A stretch of DNA of 55,629 bases from an uncultured Prevotella sp. (GCA_934281565.1 CAKQXI010000003.1:1-55629); one strand, 5' to 3'. Positions 15,436-23,926 are shown, counted from the first letter of the stretch. The notes: a model not told the origin generated them from the sequence alone. Translations and numbers: made by a program.

Positions 15436-16425
15436 ATGGAAAATCAATATACCAAGCAATTTCCCGACTTGATGTCTGGGAAAAAGATTATGTATGTACA
15501 TGGGTTCCTGTCATCAGGGCAGAGCGGCACGGTCAAGATGTTGCAAGAACTCATGCCTAACGCCACACTCGTTGCCGAAGACATACCAGTACATCCTGTG
15601 GAAGCCATGGAAATGCTTTGCCAAATGCAAGAGACAGAGAAGCCTGACTTGATTATCGGAACTTCCATGGGAGGTATGTTCACGGAAATGCTTCATGGTA
15701 CAGATAGAATTCTTGTCAATCCTGCCTTTGAGATGGGCAACACCATGAGTAGCATGACTGGCAAGCAAGAATTCCAGAATCCAAGGAAAGACGGCGTAAT
15801 GGAATTGATGGTAACCAAAGGTCTCATCAAGGAATATCGTGACATCACCGCCAAATGTTTCAACAATATCACTCCTGAAGAACAAGCACGAGTATATGGC
15901 TTGTTTGGTGACAAAGACCCTGTGGTACATACCTTTGACCTTTTCCATGAGCACTATCCAAATGCCATTCGTTTTCATGGTGAGCATCGTCTCATCGATA
16001 AGATTGCGCTTCATTATCTCTCACCTGTCATCCGATGGATTGATGACAAGCAGAATGGCAAGGAACGCCCTATCGTTTACATTGCTTTCGATGCTCTGCA
16101 CGACAGTTATGGCAATCCTACCAGCAGTATGCACAAGGCTTACGAGATGCTCATCGAGCATTATCATGTATACATTGTGGCACCTGCGCCAACCAACAAC
16201 CACGCCTCAATCCAAGAAGTACAAGACTGGGTGGAAGAATACCTGTCAACACCAGCATACAACCATGTGCTCTTTGTCAATCAGAAAAACCTCTTATACG
16301 GTGATTACTTCATCGACTCACATCCCTGCAAGGACTTCATGGGAACGAACATTGAGTACGGAAGTGACGAATTCAAGACTTTTGAGGAGATCATTACATT
16401 CTTTGAGCGACTCGGCGGGCAATAG
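15436..16425 (+). CDS. YqiA-like alpha/beta hydrolase fused to a degenerate NT5C-type HAD domain
   Basis: 329 residues in two parts. Residues 17-200 resemble YqiA/UPF0227 esterases: MYVHGFLSSGQSGT, nucleophile elbow GTSMGG with Ser77, YGLFGDKDPVV with the acid Asp, and a C-terminal His in FHGEHRL. Residues 211-329 resemble 5'(3')-deoxynucleotidases: LLYGDYFIDSHPCKDF and IEYGSDEFKTFEEII match the C-terminal NT5C blocks. Motif I, normally DxDG, reads AFDA (217-220), so the nucleophile Asp is missing and phosphatase activity is doubtful. The esterase half looks intact. The substrate is unknown. Confidence 0.75.
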   Translation: MENQYTKQFPDLMSGKKIMYVHGFLSSGQSGTVKMLQELMPNATLVAEDIPVHPVEAMEMLCQMQETEKPDLIIGTSMGGMFTEMLHGTDRILVNPAFEMGNTMSSMTGKQEFQNPRKDGVMELMVTKGLIKEYRDITAKCFNNITPEEQARVYGLFGDKDPVVHTFDLFHEHYPNAIRFHGEHRLIDKIALHYLSPVIRWIDDKQNGKERPIVYIAFDALHDSYGNPTSSMHKAYEMLIEHYHVYIVAPAPTNNHASIQEVQDWVEEYLSTPAYNHVLFVNQKNLLYGDYFIDSHPCKDFMGTNIEYGSDEFKTFEEIITFFERLGGQ

Positions 16426-16493
16426 TCATATATTTTTATTGTGAAACATACTTAAAAGATGTCCATAATGAATATATCCTCGTCTTTTTTCTT

Positions 16494-16501
16494 TATCTTT
16501 G
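16494..16501 (+). promoter_or_regulatory. -7 element of the Fic gene promoter
   Basis: TATCTTTG fits TAnnTTTG; -33 is weak. It implies a leader of about 100 bases that contains the hairpin at 16528-16580. Confidence 0.45.
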
Positions 16502-16527
16502 CATCAATATGATATAAGTAACATTTA

Positions 16528-16580
16528 CAAGAAAATGCCTAAAAAGGTGAACGGTGTCCACCTTTTTGAACGTTTTCTTG
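16528..16580 (+). promoter_or_regulatory. Two-part hairpin in the leader of the Fic gene
   Basis: The inner stem AAAAAGGTG pairs with CACCTTTTT (16541-16549 with 16559-16567, 9-base loop). The outer stem CAAGAAAA pairs with TTTTCTTG (16528-16535 with 16573-16580). The structure ends 29 bases before the Fic ATG and could be an attenuator, a protein-binding leader, or a terminator of the upstream gene. Confidence 0.6.
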
Positions 16581-16609
16581 CAAAAATACAAATAATATTT
16601 TAATCTATA

Positions 16610-17677
16610 ATGGATAAAGTTCAAGAAATAATGAGCCGATGGAATGCATTACAACCTCTCTCGGAACGAGACCAAGAAATGTTGAGTCGTAGGTTCACCA
16701 TAGACTTCAACTATAACAGTAACCATATTGAAGGTAACACGCTAACATATGGTCAAACGGAGATATTGTTGCTATTTGGAAAAATAGTAGGTGAGGCAGA
16801 GGTACGAGATGTGCAAGAGATGACCGCCAGCAATGTTGGCTTGAAGATGATGCGAGAAGAGGCGCAACTTAAAGATATTCCATTGACCCAAAACTTCATC
16901 CGCACATTGCACAAGACTCTTTTGCGTGAGGACTATACTGTATATCGAAATCTTCCTGGGGGTGAAATCACCAGCTATGTAATTCATGCAGGGCAATACA
17001 AGACACGCCCCAATAGTGTGATTACACGATATGGTGAACGCTTTGAGTATGCTTCGCCAGAAGAAACACCAGCCTTAATGACCGACCTTGTGAATTGGTA
17101 TAATGAAGCTGAATTATCTGGAAAGTTTAGTCCCGTAGAGCTTGCTGCCATATTCCATTATCGATACATACGCATTCATCCTTTTGAGGATGGAAATGGT
17201 CGCATAGCCAGAATGATGGTAAACTATATCCTTTCTCGTCATGGCTACCCAATGATAGTGGTGAGAAGTCGAAAGAAGAATGAGTATTTAGAAGCACTTC
17301 ACAAGACCGACCTTACGGTGGGTGCAACACCATCATTAGGTGCCCATGCCTCAAAACGAGAAATACAGCAGTTCTTGACTTACTTTACAAATCTGTTTGT
17401 AGAGGAAGTGAACTATGACATACGGTTCTTGACAGAAAGAGGAAACAACGTTTGGTGGTTTGATGGTGAGCGAGTTGCTTTCCGTGCTGCCACTACAAGC
17501 AAAATCCTCAACTTGATGTCAGCTTATCCAGACATAACAAGAGAAAGATTGTCGCAAGAGGTTGGAATTAATCTGACCGCAACAAACAAGCAGATTAAGC
17601 AGCTTATGACAAAAGGTTATATCCAACGTTCTGAGAAAAACGGCAATTGGCGGTTGATTATAACTCCTTCCATATAA
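16610..17677 (+). CDS. Fic domain protein with N-terminal inhibitory motif and C-terminal winged helix
   Basis: 355 residues. The Fic core motif HPFEDGNGRIAR (190-201) is complete, so AMP-transfer from ATP to a target hydroxyl is expected. An inhibitory motif of form (S/T)xxxE(G/N), here SNHIEG (37-42), precedes the Fic domain, making this a class II Fic kept off by its own N-terminal helix. The C-terminal ~70 residues look like a winged helix-turn-helix (TRERLSQEVGINLTATNKQI). This architecture is common in bacterial chromosomal Fic proteins; targets are mostly unknown. No separate antitoxin gene is present. Confidence 0.93.
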   Translation: MDKVQEIMSRWNALQPLSERDQEMLSRRFTIDFNYNSNHIEGNTLTYGQTEILLLFGKIVGEAEVRDVQEMTASNVGLKMMREEAQLKDIPLTQNFIRTLHKTLLREDYTVYRNLPGGEITSYVIHAGQYKTRPNSVITRYGERFEYASPEETPALMTDLVNWYNEAELSGKFSPVELAAIFHYRYIRIHPFEDGNGRIARMMVNYILSRHGYPMIVVRSRKKNEYLEALHKTDLTVGATPSLGAHASKREIQQFLTYFTNLFVEEVNYDIRFLTERGNNVWWFDGERVAFRAATTSKILNLMSAYPDITRERLSQEVGINLTATNKQIKQLMTKGYIQRSEKNGNWRLIITPSI

Positions 17678-17694
17678 CTTAGTCATGTATTTAT

Positions 17695-17725
17695 TTTGTT
17701 CTTCCCATAAATAGTTGTAACTTTG
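17695..17725 (+). promoter_or_regulatory. Promoter of the Dna2-like helicase gene
   Basis: TTTG (17695-17698), 19-base spacer, TAACTTTG (17718-17725), 5 bases before the ATG; again nearly leaderless. Confidence 0.75.
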
Positions 17726-17730
17726 TCCCC

Positions 17731-20700
17731 ATGATTCAAAACATATCAGCGGAAGAACTATTCCATAGGATTAAGGACATATTGACCTTGCCAGACATAG
17801 AGCCAAGGATACGCAACAAGATGATGCACGACACGCTCATCCTATGTTGCCATGAAGGTGTAAAGAATACACATCAATCTTTTGGCAACCTTTTCTCACA
17901 AGTAGACTATCTCTGCAAAGCACATGGCATCAACATTTCTGACAAGATTGCCATCCAGACGATGCGTCGTCATAGCAATGGGCAAGAAGCACTTTCCAGC
18001 GATGACTTACACTATGACGCACGCGCCTTATGTCTATTGGTCTCGACTGTATTCCATACGGACATACCGCACGAGCTTGTAACATTGATACCGCACACCA
18101 ATCGCCCCCATACAAAAGGGCTAAACATCAATAAACGTTATATTCGTTGCATCGTCCAGGACTGGGATGCTGATTTCATATATGTCAATATCGACCAAGA
18201 TGCCGACAACGAGGAATACAAGGTCTGCTTGAAGGATGAAAGCAACAACGTCAATCACACTTATATCTGTGAGTTATTAAAGGTTGGGATGCAGCTCAAC
18301 TTGCTTGACAATCAAGTAAGGAAACTTATTATCACTCCTCGACTGATAGTCTTGGAGCCAGACTATCTCATTGACATCAGTAGCATTGCCGCTTGCTTCA
18401 CGGAGTATGGACACCATCCATTGCTCTACTTGCTCAACATGATGAAACCCAGAGCCAACACTCAAGCAACCTTGCTCGGAAACTTTGCTGGTGCTGCCCT
18501 TGACGACATCATCAACACGCATGGTCACTACAATGTGAACGATACTATCAAGAACAATTTCAAGGAAAAAGCCTTGGAGTTTTGCACTTGCGCATATTTT
18601 AACCCAAAGAAGTTTTATAACGATGCCAACCAACAAGCCTATAACCTGCAACAGGTCGTAGACATTCTGTTTCCTCGTACGGCTTCACAAGCCAAGACCA
18701 TCTCTGCCAGGAAAGAGGCAATTTATGAACGGAAGAAAGCCATTCTTGAACCTTCTTTTGTTTGCGAGGCACTTGGTATACAAGGACGCGTGGACTTGAT
18801 GACTACAGACTACAAATTGTTGGTAGAACAAAAATCAGGTCGCAACTTAAACATAGAAAACCATCGGGCAGACTCCAACTATCATGGTTTTCAGTTAGAG
18901 CCTCATTATGTCCAGTTGTTACTTTATTATGGGGTCTTACGCCATAACTTCCACCTAAGCGACAATCGCATAGACATCCGCCTACTTTACTCTAAATACC
19001 AGCCTCAAAACGGTTTAATGGTAGTAGCCTATTACCAACAACTTTTCAGAGAAGCTATCCAATACCGCAATGAGTTGGTTGCGACCTCTTTCAACATAGC
19101 CAAAGAAGGATTTGAACAATGCTTGGACGAGTTTACGCCCCAAGTACTGAACGTGAATGGCATAGACAACTTCTTTTACAAGCAATATCTCTTGCCACAA
19201 ATCGAAGAAATCACAACTCCACTCCATCGTCTTTCACCCTTGGAGAAAGCATACTATTGCCAGATGATGACATTCGTGTTGCGAGAACAAATGATCTCAA
19301 AGGTGGGAGCACAAGAAGGAACCAACACTTCAAGCAGTGACCTATGGACCATGCCCCTTGCCGAGAAAAAGGATGCAGGCAATATCTATACCGATTTACA
19401 TATCATCAAAAAAGAGAAAAGCAGTGAATATAATGGTTATGATACCATCACGTTAAGCGTACCAGACCAAGGCAAGGATTTCTTGCCCAACTTCCGTATG
19501 GGCGACATGATTTATCTCTATGCCTATAAACGAAAAGAAACACCTGATGTAAGAACCGCCATTTTATATAAAGGCATATTACAAGAAATACATACACATG
19601 AGCTGACGGTACATCTTTGCGATGGTCAGCAGAATGCAAACATCTTCAGCACTCAATTGCCGTATGCCATCGAGCACGCTACGACTGATGCATCCACTGG
19701 CGGAAGTATCCGTGCCTTGCACCAGTTTATTTGTGCGCCACAAGAAAAGCGTGACTTATTGCTCGGTCAGCGAGAACCTCGACGAGAGTCTTCCATTACG
19801 CTGTCCCAACACTATGATAAGTTTCTTGATGACATCATTCTCAAGGCGAAACAAGCCCAAGATTATTTCCTGCTCGTAGGACCTCCGGGAACAGGAAAGA
19901 CCAGCCGTGCCTTGAAGTTCATGGTGCAAGAAGCCCTCAATGACGGGACTGAGCCAGAAGTCTCAAATGGCAATACCGCATCTTCCATCCTTTTGATGAG
20001 CTATACCAACCGAGCAGTGGATGAGATTTGTGAGATGCTTGTGGACACAGGCATTCCTTTTCTTCGCTTGGGCAATGAGTTCTCTTGCGATGAGCGTTTC
20101 CGACCTTATCTCATAGAGAAAGCCATAGCCGAATGTCCCAAGCTCGAAGCTATCAAACAGCATATTATAAAGACCAGAGTAATCGTAGGAACAACTTCGA
20201 TGATAACATCGAAACCGTTTATTTTCACATTGAAGCGTTTCAAGTTAGTCATCATCGATGAGTCGAGCCAGATATTGGAGCCAAACCTTATAGGATTGCT
20301 TTCTACTGTCGATAAGTTTATCCTCATTGGCGATTACAAACAATTGCCTGCCGTAGTTCAGCAAAGTGAAGAAGAGTCTTCTGTCAATGACAACCAACTA
20401 CTGACAGGCATCTGCCTCACCAACTGTCGCAACTCTCTTTTTGAACGCCTCATCCATTGGGAAGAACGTGAGCATCGCAATAACTTCATCGGTATCTTAC
20501 GTTACCAAGGCAGGATGCATCCTGAGATAGCTGAGTTCCCTAACCAGATGTTCTATCAGAAAGAGAAGCTGGAACCCGTCCCATGTCCTCACCAATTGGA
20601 AGACAAACTACGATACGACTTGCCTTCCATTGATACTTTCGACGATATGCTCAAGACACATCGGATGATCTTCATTCCATCGGAATTCTGCAAGGAACCC

Positions 20701-21177
20701 AACATTTCGGACAAAGTCAACATCTCCGAAGCTGTCATCGTAACGAAAACATTGCAACGCATATACCGTTTCTATGGCAAAGAGTTCGATTGCAAGAAAA
20801 CGGTAGGTGTCATTGTTCCTTACCGTAACCAGATAGCTATGATAAGGAAAGAAATAGAGAAACTAAACATCCCAGAGTTGGAGAAAATCAGCATTGACAC
20901 TGTGGAACGTTACCAAGGTAGCCAGCGTGATGTTATCATCTATAGTTTCACCATACAGAACTACTGGCAACTGGAGTTCTTGTCCGCCAACAGTTTTGTG
21001 GAAAACGGCAAGGTCATAGACCGTAAGCTCAATGTCGCCATAACGAGAGCAAGGAAACAGATGATTATGACAGGCAATGAGGAAATACTTTGTAATAATC
21101 AGATTTTTAACCAGTTAATACAATATATCAAAAACAAGGGCGGCTACATTGAACCCCAAAAGGATACCAAAAGATGA
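17731..21177 (+). CDS. Dna2-like PD-(D/E)XK nuclease-superfamily 1B helicase
   Basis: 1148 residues. The middle carries a PD-(D/E)XK nuclease core with GRVDLM (Asp355) and VEQKSG (Glu366, Lys368). The C-terminal third is an SF1 helicase of the DNA2/NAM7 group: Walker A GPPGTGKTS at 717, Walker B IIDESSQ near 843, GDYKQLPAVV, YQGRMHPEIAEFPN, RYQGSQRDVIIYSF and NVAITRARKQMI. It should unwind and cleave DNA ends or flaps in replication/repair; a role in defence is possible because similar fusions occur in defence loci, but nothing else here supports that. The N-terminal ~250 residues are not recognised. It has its own promoter and follows the Fic gene by 53 bases. Confidence 0.87.
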   Translation: MIQNISAEELFHRIKDILTLPDIEPRIRNKMMHDTLILCCHEGVKNTHQSFGNLFSQVDYLCKAHGINISDKIAIQTMRRHSNGQEALSSDDLHYDARALCLLVSTVFHTDIPHELVTLIPHTNRPHTKGLNINKRYIRCIVQDWDADFIYVNIDQDADNEEYKVCLKDESNNVNHTYICELLKVGMQLNLLDNQVRKLIITPRLIVLEPDYLIDISSIAACFTEYGHHPLLYLLNMMKPRANTQATLLGNFAGAALDDIINTHGHYNVNDTIKNNFKEKALEFCTCAYFNPKKFYNDANQQAYNLQQVVDILFPRTASQAKTISARKEAIYERKKAILEPSFVCEALGIQGRVDLMTTDYKLLVEQKSGRNLNIENHRADSNYHGFQLEPHYVQLLLYYGVLRHNFHLSDNRIDIRLLYSKYQPQNGLMVVAYYQQLFREAIQYRNELVATSFNIAKEGFEQCLDEFTPQVLNVNGIDNFFYKQYLLPQIEEITTPLHRLSPLEKAYYCQMMTFVLREQMISKVGAQEGTNTSSSDLWTMPLAEKKDAGNIYTDLHIIKKEKSSEYNGYDTITLSVPDQGKDFLPNFRMGDMIYLYAYKRKETPDVRTAILYKGILQEIHTHELTVHLCDGQQNANIFSTQLPYAIEHATTDASTGGSIRALHQFICAPQEKRDLLLGQREPRRESSITLSQHYDKFLDDIILKAKQAQDYFLLVGPPGTGKTSRALKFMVQEALNDGTEPEVSNGNTASSILLMSYTNRAVDEICEMLVDTGIPFLRLGNEFSCDERFRPYLIEKAIAECPKLEAIKQHIIKTRVIVGTTSMITSKPFIFTLKRFKLVIIDESSQILEPNLIGLLSTVDKFILIGDYKQLPAVVQQSEEESSVNDNQLLTGICLTNCRNSLFERLIHWEEREHRNNFIGILRYQGRMHPEIAEFPNQMFYQKEKLEPVPCPHQLEDKLRYDLPSIDTFDDMLKTHRMIFIPSEFCKEPNISDKVNISEAVIVTKTLQRIYRFYGKEFDCKKTVGVIVPYRNQIAMIRKEIEKLNIPELEKISIDTVERYQGSQRDVIIYSFTIQNYWQLEFLSANSFVENGKVIDRKLNVAITRARKQMIMTGNEEILCNNQIFNQLIQYIKNKGGYIEPQKDTKR

Positions 21178-21244
21178 TTAAACGGATAAAAAAGAACTAA
21201 AATGCGAGAAAGAAGTCATTTTTAAGAAATTTAATCGAAAAAGG

Positions 21245-21276
21245 TTTGGCAATTCAGAAATAAAGTCCTATCTTTG
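21245..21276 (+). promoter_or_regulatory. Promoter of greA-HIT
   Basis: TTTG (21245-21248), 20-base spacer, TATCTTTG (21269-21276). It implies a leader of about 120 bases before the greA ATG. Confidence 0.75.
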
Positions 21277-21308
21277 CAAGCAGAATTTTAAATATTGGAT
21301 AAGAGGGT

Positions 21309-21345
21309 ACAGGATTCCAGTGCATGACAAGCGCTGGAATTCTGT
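21309..21345 (+). promoter_or_regulatory. Hairpin followed by T-rich tract in the greA leader (possible attenuator)
   Basis: A 15-bp imperfect stem pairs 21309-21323 with 21331-21345 around a 7-base loop, then TATTTTATATGTCTTTCC follows. It lies between the greA promoter and start codon. A leader terminator that controls greA by attenuation is known in E. coli; the similarity here is in position only. Confidence 0.55.
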
Positions 21346-21404
21346 ATTTTATATGTCTTTCCGAACATATTATTAATTTATTAATAACATTAAATACAAG
21401 AATT

Positions 21405-21872
21405 ATGGCTTACATGTCACAAGAAGGCTACGATAAACTCGTGGCAGAACTGAAACAGCTCGTTTCTGTAGAACGCCCCAAGGCATCAGCCGCAATTGCT
21501 GAAGCCCGTGACAAGGGTGACTTAAGTGAAAACTCAGAGTATGATGCCGCAAAAGAGGCTCAAGCTCATCTTGAAGATAAAATCAATAAGATCAAGCTCA
21601 CCATCGCAGAGGCGAAAATAGTTGATACCAGTCGCCTCAGCACTGACACTGTGCAGATTTTATCCAAGGTTGAGATGACCAACATGGCTAACAAAGCTAA
21701 GATGACTTATACGATAGTAAGTGAGAGCGAAGCTAACTTGAAAGAAGGCAAGATTTCCATCAAGACTCCTATCGCACAAGGATTGCTCAACAAGAAAGTA
21801 GGTGACATCGCTGAAATCAAGATCCCTCGTGGCGTCATCAAGCTCCGCATTGACAAGATTTCCATTGCATAA
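21405..21872 (+). CDS. greA: Transcription elongation factor GreA
   Basis: Binds the RNA polymerase secondary channel and stimulates transcript cleavage to rescue stalled complexes. 155 residues when started at 21405, which gives the canonical N-terminus MAYMSQEGYDKLVAEL; a longer open frame upstream runs through the leader hairpin and is rejected. The coiled-coil tip ARDKGDLSENSEYDAAKEAQ with its acidic residues is intact. The C-terminal FKBP-like domain ends in IPRGVIKLRIDKI. The HIT gene follows after 17 bases. Confidence 0.97.
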   Translation: MAYMSQEGYDKLVAELKQLVSVERPKASAAIAEARDKGDLSENSEYDAAKEAQAHLEDKINKIKLTIAEAKIVDTSRLSTDTVQILSKVEMTNMANKAKMTYTIVSESEANLKEGKISIKTPIAQGLLNKKVGDIAEIKIPRGVIKLRIDKISIA

Positions 21873-21889
21873 CTCATAACAGAACGACT

Positions 21890-22291
21890 ATGGCAACAAT
21901 ATTCACTAAAATAGCTGCTGGTGAAATCCCCAGCTACAAGTGCGCCGAGAACGATAAGTTCTACGCATTCTTAGACATCAGTCCTGTGGCTAAAGGACAT
22001 ACGTTGGTTATTCCTCGTAAAGAGGTAGACTATATCTTCGATATGGAAGATGGCGACTTGGCGGAATTTGAAGTCTTTGCCAAGAAAGTAGCCAAGGCTA
22101 TCAAAGCTGCTTTCCCATGCAAGAAAGTAGCTCAAGTCGTATTAGGGTTGGAAGTGCCTCACGCCCACATTCATCTCATCCCTATGAACAATGAGACAGA
22201 TGTTGACTTCCGCAAAGAGCACTTGAAGCTATCCGAGGAAGAATTCAAGGAAATATCCAACAAGATTTATGCTGAATTCCAAAATCTCTAA
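21890..22291 (+). CDS. HIT family nucleotide-binding protein
   Basis: 133 residues. The histidine triad is HAHIHLIPM near residues 95-103. The N-terminus TIFTKIAAGEIPSYKCAENDKFYAFLDI is typical of HinT-type purine nucleoside phosphoramidases. The cytosolic protein probably hydrolyses AMP-linked phosphoramidates. Co-directional with greA, 17 bases downstream, so likely in one transcript. Confidence 0.92.
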   Translation: MATIFTKIAAGEIPSYKCAENDKFYAFLDISPVAKGHTLVIPRKEVDYIFDMEDGDLAEFEVFAKKVAKAIKAAFPCKKVAQVVLGLEVPHAHIHLIPMNNETDVDFRKEHLKLSEEEFKEISNKIYAEFQNL

Positions 22292-22296
22292 TATTA

Positions 22297-22333
22297 TAAC
22301 TCATAGTTTTGGGAGAGATAAAACTATGAGTTA
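22297..22333 (+). terminator. Terminator after the HIT gene
   Basis: A perfect 14-bp stem (22297-22310 with 22320-22333) with a 9-base loop sits 5 bases after the stop codon. The T-run after it is short. Confidence 0.65.
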
Positions 22334-22349
22334 GATTTGTTAACTAATC

Positions 22350-22515
22350 GCTTACACTTACAATTACAGTTCGATTTTCCGAGGGGTAAAATAAGGAGAA
22401 TAGAAGTTTATATTTATATATATAATATTATATATATAAATATAAAAATAATAAACACTCTTATACCCTCTTGGGTGATGGAGCGGAAAAATAAACTGTA
22501 ATTGTAAGTGTAAGC
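22350..22515. repeat. Nested palindromic element (MITE- or cruciform-like) between HIT and manC
   Basis: The outer arms are a perfect 22-bp inverted repeat (22350-22371 with 22494-22515), each containing CTTACACTTACAATTACAG or its complement. Inside, ATTTTCCG pairs with CGGAAAAAT and GAGGGGTA with TACCCTC. At the centre lies a perfect 40-base palindrome of A and T (22407-22446). The whole ~166 bp can fold as one long stem. It sits between convergent genes. No other copy is in this window. Confidence 0.8.
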
Positions 22516-22532
22516 ATTATTACCCCTAAATT

Positions 22533-23624
22533 CTATATAAATTCTTCTCCTTTCTTCATCTGTACTTCATTGACGTACTTACGAACCAATGCAGAAGAAT
22601 CTTCCTTGCGACAAACCAACAACACATTGTCTTTTTCCGCAACGATGTATCCATCCAAGCCATTCAACACGGCGAGTTTTCCCTTTGGCAACTTGATGAC
22701 ATTGTTATGGCAATCCTCAAGCATCACATCGCTATCGATAATCACATTATCATCATCTCCTTTTTGCATAGCCTCATAGATACTATGCCAAGTGCCTAAA
22801 TCTGCCCAGCCGAAATCACACTTCATGACATAAACGTTAGGAGATTTCTCCAAGATGCCAAAATCAACGGAGATATTAGGATATGAGGGGAAATTCTCTT
22901 TCATATAAGCATTCTCCGCCTCTACACTGAACTCTGGGTTCTTCTCATCAAAAGTGCGAAGCACAGGTGGCAACAGGTTGGAGAAACACTCACGAAGATA
23001 ATTGACGTTGCTTAAGAACAAGCCTGTATTCCAATAGAACTCCCCACTCTCCACAAATATCTTTGCAAAGTCACGTTCTGGCTTTTCTGTAAACGATTGC
23101 ACCTTATACAAGTTGTCCGTGACCGCATCCCCCAACTGGATATAACCATACCCAGGCTCTGGGCGAGTAGGTTTTACTCCCATTGTCATAAAGCAATTGT
23201 TCTTTGCCACAAAAGCCAATCCTTCAAGAACATTCTTGCAAAAAGCATCCTCATCAAACACCGCTTGATCGGAAGGAGTCGCCATGATACACGCTTGGGG
23301 ATCAATCATAGAAATACGATGATTTGCCCAAGCCATGCTTGGAGCAGTATTGCGATGAATCGGTTCTGCCATGATCCGTTCATCAGGGACATCAGGTAAT
23401 TGCTCTTTGACTAATTCTATATAACTTTCATTCGTGTTGATAAATATATGGTCTGCAGGTACTATTTTCACCATGCGGTCGTAAGTCTGCTGCAACTGTG
23501 TTCTTCCTACACCGAAAAAATCTATAAACTGTTTAGGATATCCACTACGGCTACACGGCCATAATCGTCTACCTTTTCCTCCTGCAAGAATTACACAATA
23601 GTTGTTATTATTGTTTTTTGTCAT
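22533..23624 (-). CDS. manC: Mannose-1-phosphate guanylyltransferase
   Basis: Makes GDP-mannose from mannose 1-phosphate and GTP. 363 residues, the length of the single-domain form without the phosphomannose isomerase C-terminus. The N-terminal pyrophosphorylase signature ILAGGKGRRLWPCSR and PKQF is complete; EPIHRNTAPSMA, GYGYIQLG, FTEKP and WNTGLF follow, with DFGILEKS further on. GDP-mannose feeds capsule, LPS O-antigen or protein O-glycan synthesis. It stands alone here. Confidence 0.95.
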   Translation of the reverse strand: MTKNNNNNYCVILAGGKGRRLWPCSRSGYPKQFIDFFGVGRTQLQQTYDRMVKIVPADHIFINTNESYIELVKEQLPDVPDERIMAEPIHRNTAPSMAWANHRISMIDPQACIMATPSDQAVFDEDAFCKNVLEGLAFVAKNNCFMTMGVKPTRPEPGYGYIQLGDAVTDNLYKVQSFTEKPERDFAKIFVESGEFYWNTGLFLSNVNYLRECFSNLLPPVLRTFDEKNPEFSVEAENAYMKENFPSYPNISVDFGILEKSPNVYVMKCDFGWADLGTWHSIYEAMQKGDDDNVIIDSDVMLEDCHNNVIKLPKGKLAVLNGLDGYIVAEKDNVLLVCRKEDSSALVRKYVNEVQMKKGEEFI

Positions 23625-23792
23625 AACTTGAATCTTAAAAGTTAGTTCTCTAATTCATGTGTAAAATTAGGAAATAATACTGAAGATACCAAGGATTTTT
23701 CTACATTTTAATACAATAAAGGCGAAAAACAACAAAAATTTAGCCTTTCAATCCATAAAAAGCATTTTTTTCGAAACTTTTTCGCTAAAAAG

Positions 23793-23823
23793 TTTGTCAG
23801 TTCAAATTTTATTAGTACCTTTG
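23793..23823 (+). promoter_or_regulatory. Promoter of tRNA-Leu
   Basis: TTTG (23793-23796), 19-base spacer, TACCTTTG (23816-23823), 11 bases before the tRNA 5' end. Confidence 0.8.
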
Positions 23824-23834
23824 CACTCGCAATC

Positions 23835-23916
23835 GCCCAGATGGCGGAATCGGTAGACGCGCTGGTCTCAAACACCAGTGGAGCAATCCATCCCGGTTCG
23901 ATCCCGGGTCTGGGTA
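23835..23916 (+). tRNA. tRNA-Leu (anticodon CAA)
   Basis: The acceptor stem GCCCAGA pairs with TCTGGGT (one G-U pair). The anticodon stem CTGGT/ACCAG encloses CTCAAAC, giving anticodon CAA, which reads UUG. A long variable arm and the T-loop GGTTCGATCC are present, as expected for a class II tRNA. The 3' CCA is not encoded. Confidence 0.93.
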
Positions 23917-23926
23917 CATAGAAAGG

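Noticed and set aside
16610..17677. Fic/Phd-type toxin-antitoxin module
   Set aside because: There is no small antitoxin gene beside it, and the inhibitory motif is within the Fic protein itself.
21324..21404. N-terminal extension of GreA
   Set aside because: It reads through the leader hairpin, and the canonical GreA start is at 21405.
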